This document shows, piece by piece, positions 59,372 through 64,000 of a stretch of 64,000 nt of DNA (position 1 is its first letter; each line of letters opens with the position of its first letter). A program made the translations under genes and the position numbers. Location: NCBI RefSeq assembly GCF_036346295.1, contig NZ_CP107819.1, positions 1,798,001 through 1,862,000 on the forward strand, read 5' to 3'. Under the pieces are notes generated by a model. That model saw only the letters and a program-made list of their open reading frames with translations, did no database searches and was not told the origin of the DNA. This stretch comes from Streptomyces sp. NBC_00536. GTDB lineage: Bacteria; Actinomycetota; Actinomycetes; Streptomycetales; Streptomycetaceae.

Positions 59372-60547
59372 CACGCTCCGCCCGCCCCGACCGCGCCGCC
59401 GCACCCCGGGAACCGGCCTCCGGGCCGCTTCCCGGCCACCGCCCTGCGCCGGGCCGCGCCCGCGCTCGCCGCCTTCGCCGCGGTCCGGGCGCTGGGCCTG
59501 CTCGCGCTCTGGGTGTGGGGGCTGGCGGCGGGCAGCAGCGCGCACACGCTGCTCTCCGCCCGCTGGGACTCCCTCTGGTACGCGCGGGTCGCGGCCGAGG
59601 GGTACGGGTACGAGGTGGTGCTCGCGAACGGCGACGTCCACTCGAACCTGGCGTTCTTCCCGCTGCTGCCGTGGCTGGAGCGGGCGGTGGCGGCGCCGAC
59701 CGGGCTGGCGTACGGGGACGCGGGCCTGGTGGTGGCGTGGACCGCGTCCCTGGCCGCGGCCTGGGGGATCTTCGCGGTCGCCGACCTCTTGTACGGGCGC
59801 CGGGCCGGGGTGGCGGCCGTGGCGCTCTGGGCCGCGCTGCCGGTCGGGATCGTGCAGTCCATGGCCTACAGCGAGGCCCTCTTCACGGCGCTGGCCGCCT
59901 GGGCGCTGTACGGGGTGCTGCGCGGCCACTGGCTCTGGGCGGGCGCGCTGGCCGCGCTGGCGGGGCTGACCCGGCCGGTCGGGGCCGCGGTGGTCGCGGC
60001 GGTCTGGGTGGCGGCCGTACTGGCCTGGCGGCGCGGGGAGCGCTCGTGGCGGACGGCGGCCGGGGTGGCGCTGGCCCCGCTGGGGGCGGCGGCGTACGTG
60101 CTGTGGGTCGGCGCGCGGACCGGCGGCGGCCTGTTCGGGTACCTGGACGTGCAGGGCGGCTGGGGCAACGGCTTCGACGGGGGCTGGGCCTTCGCCCGTT
60201 TCATCGCGGGCCGGCTCGGCTCGGCCGCCGTCCCCGGGGTCCTGGCCGGGGCGGGGCTGATCGCGGGGGTCGCGCTGGTGCTGTGGCTGTGCGTGCTGTG
60301 CGTACGGCAGCGGCAGCCCGTGGCGCTGCTGGTCTACGGCGGGATCGTGGTGGCCCTGGCCCTGTGCGCCTCGGGGTACTTCGGGTCCAAGCCGCGGCTG
60401 CTGCTGCCCGCCTTCCCGCTGCTGCTGCCGGTCGCGGTGGCCCTGGCGCGGCGGCGGCCCGGGCGGGCGGTGGCGGCCCTGGGGGCGCTGGCGCTGGTCT
60501 CGGCGGTGTACGGCGCCTGGTGGCTGAACGGGTCGGGGCCGCCGTAA
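59363..60547 (+). CDS. PIG-V-like membrane mannosyltransferase
   Basis: A 394-residue membrane protein with about nine helices. The first outside loop has LLSARWDSLWYARVAAEGYGYE, the WD.xWY..IA..GY motif of PIG-V/GT-C mannosyltransferases, with the Asp likely catalytic. Later LTRPVGAAVV and SGYFGSKPRLLLPAFPLLLPVA fit the family. These use a polyprenyl-phosphate sugar donor outside the membrane. The start is GTG 59363, apparently leaderless. Downstream, 253 bp away, is a PAP2 phosphatase gene, which could recycle polyprenyl phosphate; the link is inference. Confidence 0.83.
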   Translation: MNDHAPPAPTAPPHPGNRPPGRFPATALRRAAPALAAFAAVRALGLLALWVWGLAAGSSAHTLLSARWDSLWYARVAAEGYGYEVVLANGDVHSNLAFFPLLPWLERAVAAPTGLAYGDAGLVVAWTASLAAAWGIFAVADLLYGRRAGVAAVALWAALPVGIVQSMAYSEALFTALAAWALYGVLRGHWLWAGALAALAGLTRPVGAAVVAAVWVAAVLAWRRGERSWRTAAGVALAPLGAAAYVLWVGARTGGGLFGYLDVQGGWGNGFDGGWAFARFIAGRLGSAAVPGVLAGAGLIAGVALVLWLCVLCVRQRQPVALLVYGGIVVALALCASGYFGSKPRLLLPAFPLLLPVAVALARRRPGRAVAALGALALVSAVYGAWWLNGSGPP

Positions 60548-60800
60548 CGGGCCCGCCGCAACGGAAGGGGGAATTCCGATCCATGTTTGTGCAAAGGAAT
60601 TGAGCCCGCCCCCATAAAATCTCGATAAGTGTGTCACCTTATTCAGGACACAGGTGGATCACGCTCCGGCCACCGCCCCACGGGACATTGCCGCATTCCG
60701 GGGAATAAAGTCCCGAACGAGACCAACTCCACATCACATGGTCATCACAAAGCCCGGGATTCGACCGGGCGGCCCATCGGCGCGCGGTAACGTCGATTGG

Positions 60801-61865
60801 GTGCGTACTGACCAAATTTTCACCCGTCTGGAGCGGGTGTTCGCCCGCCTTGACCGGGAACCCGAACGACCGGCTCATCTGCAAGTGCCGCAGATGAGCC
60901 GGCACCGTGTCGTGCTCTTCGGCGCGACGCTCGTGTTCTACCTGGCGATCGTGATCGGTGTACTGACCACCTCGTGGCTGGTGCGGCTCGACTGGCAGCT
61001 CATGTTCTTCCGGCCGTACGAGCAGTGGCCGCAGGTGCACGCCTTCCTCGACTACCTCGTGGTCCTGGGCCAGCGCGGCCCCACTTCGATGATGGTCATG
61101 GCCTGGCTCGGCTGGCGCTGCTGGCGCCAGCACACCCTGCGCCCGCTGATCACCCTCGGCGTGGCGCTGCTCGCGCTGAACGTCACCGTGGGCTCGGTGA
61201 AGCTGGGCCTCGGCCGCCTCGGGCCGCACTACGCGACCCAGATCGGCTCCGCCGAGATGTTCGGCGGCGGCGATATATTTCCTTCCGGCCACACCGCCAA
61301 TGCCGTCGTGACCTGGGGGATCCTGGCCTACCTGGCCTCCACCGGAGTCACCCGGCGGGTGCTGTCGACGGCCTCCGCGATCGTCGCGCTCAGCGTCGGC
61401 GCCACCACCGTCTACCTCGGTACGCACTGGGTCAGCGATGTGCTGCTCGGCTGGGCCGCCGGCCTGCTGGTGCTGCTGGCCCTGCCCTGGTTCGAGCCCT
61501 TCATCGCCCGGGCCGAAGCCTTCATCATGGAACAGCGCGTGGCCTGGCGCCTGCGCCGCCAGAGCGGCGGGAGCGCCGTCCCGGTGCCGACCGTTCCGCT
61601 GTCCACGCAGGCCAAGGTGTTCGTCCAGCGGGCGGCCGAGGCACTGCCCGTGGCCGAGGAGGTCACCCCGGTGCCCGCCGGCGCGGGCGCCGCCGCCGGT
61701 CACGCCACCGCGGCCCGTACGGCCGCGCCGCACGTGGGCGCCCGGCCGCACGTCATCCGCTCCGAACGGACCCCGGTGACCCCGGTCGGCAGCCGTCGGC
61801 CGCCGCACACCGACCGCGACCGGACCGGCCGCAACCCGGCGGCCCGCCCCGTGACCGGAGGCTGA
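60801..61865 (+). CDS. PAP2 family membrane phosphatase
   Basis: A 354-residue protein with five or six helices. The phosphatase motifs are KLGLGRLGPHY (C1, a variant of KxxxxxxRP), PSGHTANA (C2) and VYLGTHWVSDVLLGW (C3, with the nucleophilic His). It hydrolyses lipid or polyprenyl pyrophosphate. The C-terminal tail of about 110 residues is Ala/Pro/Arg-rich and probably cytoplasmic. GTG at 60801 is chosen because TAACGT is seven bases before it (leaderless); in-frame ATG 60738 remains possible. No -35 is evident. A hairpin follows at 61946. Confidence 0.87.
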   Translation: MRTDQIFTRLERVFARLDREPERPAHLQVPQMSRHRVVLFGATLVFYLAIVIGVLTTSWLVRLDWQLMFFRPYEQWPQVHAFLDYLVVLGQRGPTSMMVMAWLGWRCWRQHTLRPLITLGVALLALNVTVGSVKLGLGRLGPHYATQIGSAEMFGGGDIFPSGHTANAVVTWGILAYLASTGVTRRVLSTASAIVALSVGATTVYLGTHWVSDVLLGWAAGLLVLLALPWFEPFIARAEAFIMEQRVAWRLRRQSGGSAVPVPTVPLSTQAKVFVQRAAEALPVAEEVTPVPAGAGAAAGHATAARTAAPHVGARPHVIRSERTPVTPVGSRRPPHTDRDRTGRNPAARPVTGG

Positions 61866-62185
61866 CCTTCCCCCCAGGCGGGGACCCGGTACGCACGCCC
61901 GACCCCGCCTCCGCCCCGCCACACGGGCGTCTCCACGCTCCACCCGACTGCCGCGAGCCGGATCATCCTCCGGACCGCGGCAGTCGTGCGTCAGCCACAC
62001 GCCCAGGTGTTCGTCCAAACCGGGTCACGCTTGTGTCACGGATTGCCGACAGCCGCCGCGCGTCCCGACTTCCTCCGGGCAATTGTTTACCGGCTCGCGA
62101 GGCGCCCTCCGCGAACCCGCATTGCAATTCCTGCCCGAAGCCCCGGAATTCCCGTGTCCGCATTGTCTGACACCCCTTCACCCCT
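61866..62185. other. Intergenic region between PAP2 and WYL genes
   Basis: The 320-bp gap between convergent genes contains the hairpin at 61946-61985 and somewhat A/T-richer sequence around 62080-62200 with CCCCTTCACCCCTTCACCC, a short tandem. I see no gene. Confidence 0.5.
61946..61985. terminator. Hairpin terminator between convergent genes
   Basis: GACTGCCGCG (61946-61955) and CGCGGCAGTC (61976-61985) make a perfect 10-bp stem, with an inner CCGGA/TCCGG pairing. No U-tract follows. Position 80 bp after the PAP2 stop fits a terminator. Confidence 0.6.
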
Positions 62186-63151
62186 TCACCCTTTCTCCAC
62201 CGCACGCGCGAGCAGGTCCCGCGCCGCCCGGATCCGGTCCGTCAGCTCCGGCGGCTCCACCACCTCGAACTCGCACCCGAGCAGCAGGAGGTGAATCACC
62301 AGCACGTCCGGACTGACCGCCCCGGTGCGCAGCAGGCAGCTGTGCGCGTCCAGCGGCTCCAGCACGCCGTCCGACGGGCCGACCGTGCGCGCCGCCTCCT
62401 CGGCCGACACCCGCAGCCGCACCACGGCGCGGGCCGCGTACACCCGCTGGGACACGCCCTCCGAGACGTACGCCGCCAAGTCCTCGGCGGGTGGCGGGCG
62501 CGGGGTGAACCGGGGGCCGTGCGGGGGCCTCGGCTCGATCCGGTCGGCGCGGAAGGTGCGCCAGGCGGCGCGCTCCAGGTCCCAGGCGACCAGGTACCAG
62601 CGGCGCTCGGTGCACACCAGCCGGTGCGGCTCCACGGTGCGGCGGGTGCTCGCGCCCACGTGGTCGCGGTAGGCGAAGCGCAGCCGCTCGCCGTCCCGGC
62701 ACAGGGCCGCCAGTTCCGCCAGCACGGAGGGGTCCACGGCGGGGCCCCCGGGGCCGCGCAGCATCGGCACGGTGAAGTCGTTGAGGGCCGAGACCCGGCG
62801 CCGCAGCCGTGCCGGAAGCACCTGCTCCAGCTTGGCCAGGGCGCGTACGGAGGCCTCCCCGATCCCCTCGACACCGTTCCCGGCGGCGGTCCGCAGCCCG
62901 ACCACGACGGCCACCGCCTCGTCGTCGTCGAGCAGCAGCGGGGGCAGCTCGGCACCGGCGCCGAGCTGGTAGCCGCCGCCGGTGCCGGGGCTGGCGTTGA
63001 CGGGATACCCCAGCTCCCGGAGCCGCTCCACGTCCCGCCGGACGGTCCGGGGCGTCACCCCGAGCCGCTCCGCCAGCCCGGCCCCGGTCCACTCCCGGTG
63101 CGCCTGGAGCAGCGACAACAGACGCAACAACCGTGCGGAAGTCTCCACCAT
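62186..63151 (-). CDS. HTH-WYL domain transcriptional regulator (YafY type)
   Basis: A 321-residue regulator. The N-terminal winged helix (AGLAERLGVTPRTVRRDVERLRELGYPVNASPGTGGGYQL, about 22-63) is of the DeoR/HTH_11 kind; the WYL domain follows (LRFAYRDHVGASTRRTVEPHRLVCTERRWYLVAWDLERAAWRTFRADRI, about 165-215), with WYL as RRWYLVAWD, and a C-terminal WCX extension. WYL folds bind nucleic acid or small ligands; in several systems they regulate DNA repair or phage defence, but this is a general-type YafY protein. ATG at 63151 has GGGAGA upstream. Target unknown. Confidence 0.92.
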   Translation of the reverse strand: MVETSARLLRLLSLLQAHREWTGAGLAERLGVTPRTVRRDVERLRELGYPVNASPGTGGGYQLGAGAELPPLLLDDDEAVAVVVGLRTAAGNGVEGIGEASVRALAKLEQVLPARLRRRVSALNDFTVPMLRGPGGPAVDPSVLAELAALCRDGERLRFAYRDHVGASTRRTVEPHRLVCTERRWYLVAWDLERAAWRTFRADRIEPRPPHGPRFTPRPPPAEDLAAYVSEGVSQRVYAARAVVRLRVSAEEAARTVGPSDGVLEPLDAHSCLLRTGAVSPDVLVIHLLLLGCEFEVVEPPELTDRIRAARDLLARAVEKG

Positions 63152-63195
63152 CCCCCGAGTCTCCCAGCCCACGGCTCCGCCCTCCCCCGCCCCAT

Positions 63196-63469
63196 GCCCT
63201 CAATCGCCGGGCGGGCTGGATTGTCCCCGGCCATGCCGTCCATCGCCGCACACGCCGGTCGCGCCTCCGGCGGGCCCTCAAACGCCGGGCAGGCTGAATT
63301 TGCCCTCCGGGCTCGCGCCGACGCACGAGGCCCGCCACCCCCAGCTCTCGCCCACGCACGGGGCCCGCCACCCCCAGCTTGCGCCGACGCACGGGGCCCG
63401 CCACCCCCAGCCCCGCCGGCGTTTGAGGCGCCGCCGGAGGCAAGGGCAGCCTGGCCGGCGATTGAGGGC
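63196..63469. repeat. Nested inverted repeats around a 33-bp tandem array
   Basis: Outer arms GCCCTCAATCGCCGG (63196-63210) and CCGGCGATTGAGGGC (63455-63469) match over 15 bp. Inner arms CCTCAAACGCCGG (63276-63288) and CCGGCGTTTGAGG (63416-63428) match over 13 bp. Between the inner arms lies an array of three units, 63320-63352, 63353-63385 and 63386-63417 (33, 33 and 32 bp, GACGCACGGGGCCCGCCAC...). The 31-bp element at 63411-63441 is identical to that at 3635-3665. The 358-bp gap 63152-63509 otherwise holds no gene. Confidence 0.85.
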
Positions 63470-63509
63470 TCCACCGGGGCGCGCCCCCGGCTGCCCGGCG
63501 TCCGGGGCG

Positions 63510-63998
63510 TCAGTGGGCCGGGGCCTTCGGCTCCGCTGGGGCCGGGGTCGGCGCGGGAACCAGGACCGGGGTCGATGTCGGACTCGGACTCGGGACCGGA
63601 CTCGGGACCGGACTCGGGACCGGAGCAGGGGGCCGGGCCGGGACCGGGACGGGGGTCGGAGTCGGAGTCGGAGTCGGTGTCGGAGTCGGAGTCGGAGTCG
63701 GAGTCGGGGCAGGGGGCCGGGCCGGCGCCGCGGGTGGGACGGGGGCCGGGGCGGGGCCCGGGAGGAGTAGGAGGGTGCCTACCGGGAGGGAGTCGGGGTG
63801 GGGGCCGAGGGCGGGCCGGTTCGCTTCATACAGCGCCCGCCACCCACCCGGCACACGATGCCGACGGGCAATCGAGTCGAGCGAATCCCCGGCCCGCACC
63901 ACATGCATCCGCCCCGCCAGCCCGTACCGCTTCGAGCAGACCGGCCACGCCTCCCACCCCTGCGTCCCCAGCAGGTCCTCCGCCACGCGGATCTGCGC
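63510..63998 (-). CDS. Rpf-type transglycosylase with LysM domain (5' partial)
   Basis: The frame is open to the right edge, so the start and most of the catalytic domain are missing. The visible part begins AQIRVAEDLLGTQGWEAWPVCSKRYGL, the end of a resuscitation-promoting-factor transglycosylase domain with its Cys. A LysM peptidoglycan-binding repeat follows (MHVVRAGDSLDSIARRHRVPGGWRALYEANRPALGPHPDSLPVGTLLLLP). The C-terminal half is Pro/Thr/Val-rich, with a hexamer-coded (PT)n run of about ten units and shorter PVPS repeats. Such proteins cut peptidoglycan in dormancy exit. A Pro-rich tail after LysM is unusual; the stop is at 63510. Confidence 0.85.
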   Translation of the reverse strand, partial: AQIRVAEDLLGTQGWEAWPVCSKRYGLAGRMHVVRAGDSLDSIARRHRVPGGWRALYEANRPALGPHPDSLPVGTLLLLPGPAPAPVPPAAPARPPAPTPTPTPTPTPTPTPTPTPVPVPARPPAPVPSPVPSPVPSPSPTSTPVLVPAPTPAPAEPKAPAH

Positions 63999-64000
63999 CT

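Overview
The window reads as chromosome of a Streptomyces or close relative. GC content and codon bias are very high, several starts look leaderless, and the gene content is typical of the genus: the SepF-like division protein SflA, a LAXTG sortase substrate, an Rpf-type muralytic enzyme, a PknB-type kinase and an Fxs peptide cluster. From memory, the order hmgA, then secreted hydrolases, then dnaE2, then sflA matches the SCO1715-SCO1750 part of the S. coelicolor core chromosome. I saw no tRNA, rRNA, CRISPR array or prophage.

Left part (1-17,995): acyl-CoA, aldehyde and aromatic catabolism. It holds a partial MaoC hydratase with a TetR regulator, an acyl-CoA dehydrogenase divergent from a second TetR gene, an ALDH-Zn alcohol dehydrogenase operon, a CitMHS citrate carrier and a molybdopterin oxidoreductase. 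A translationally coupled envelope operon follows (beta-helix surface protein, cupredoxin-like lipoprotein, membrane protein, TetR), then hmgA with a GntR/UTRA regulator. A near-identical palindrome lies upstream of the acyl-CoA dehydrogenase and of the ALDH operon, with a weaker copy upstream of gcdH far to the right, suggesting one TetR regulon.

Middle (18,000-41,543): a 196-bp MITE-like element with perfect 22-bp ends sits just upstream of an orphan type-ISP specificity-domain gene. Then come a CaiB/BaiF CoA transferase, a small conserved-looking Arg-rich protein, a Ser/Thr kinase, a GDSL lipase, a DUF5925 AAA ATPase, a YtrA-type GntR regulator divergent from a GNAT-DUF402 fusion, a GGCT-like protein, a sortase-anchored AA10 LPMO and a secreted lipase. 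The mutagenic-repair pair dnaE2-imuB (LexA-like box) and a DUF3533-like/acetate transporter/YcxB-like run follow. adhE has an exact Rex box and is divergent from an alpha/beta hydrolase.

The most notable locus is 41,544-51,971, a complete Fxs RiPP system. fxsA encodes a 54-residue precursor ending F-N-S-A-L; fxsB a radical SAM/SPASM maturase whose C-terminal HExxH-type domain appears to have lost its motif. An AAC(3)-fold acetyltransferase, fxsC (TIR-like) and fxsT (1,322 aa: ParA-like NTPase, TIR-like, NB-ARC and TPRs) follow. A SLATT membrane protein and a convergent SLOG nucleotide-sensor gene flank it. Peptide maturation, STAND/TIR signalling and SLATT/SLOG genes together suggest a conflict or signalling system built on a modified peptide.

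Right part (52,000-64,000): an S1 protease, a DUF1684 protein, a DUF5685 protein with an extreme Cys-rich tail, sflA, gcdH, an MFS exporter, a PIG-V-like mannosyltransferase, a PAP2 phosphatase, a WYL regulator, and the 3' part of an Rpf/LysM gene at the edge. Intergenic regions near 3.5, 57.3 and 63.3 kb share one repeat family arranged as tandem 33-34-bp arrays and nested inverted repeats.
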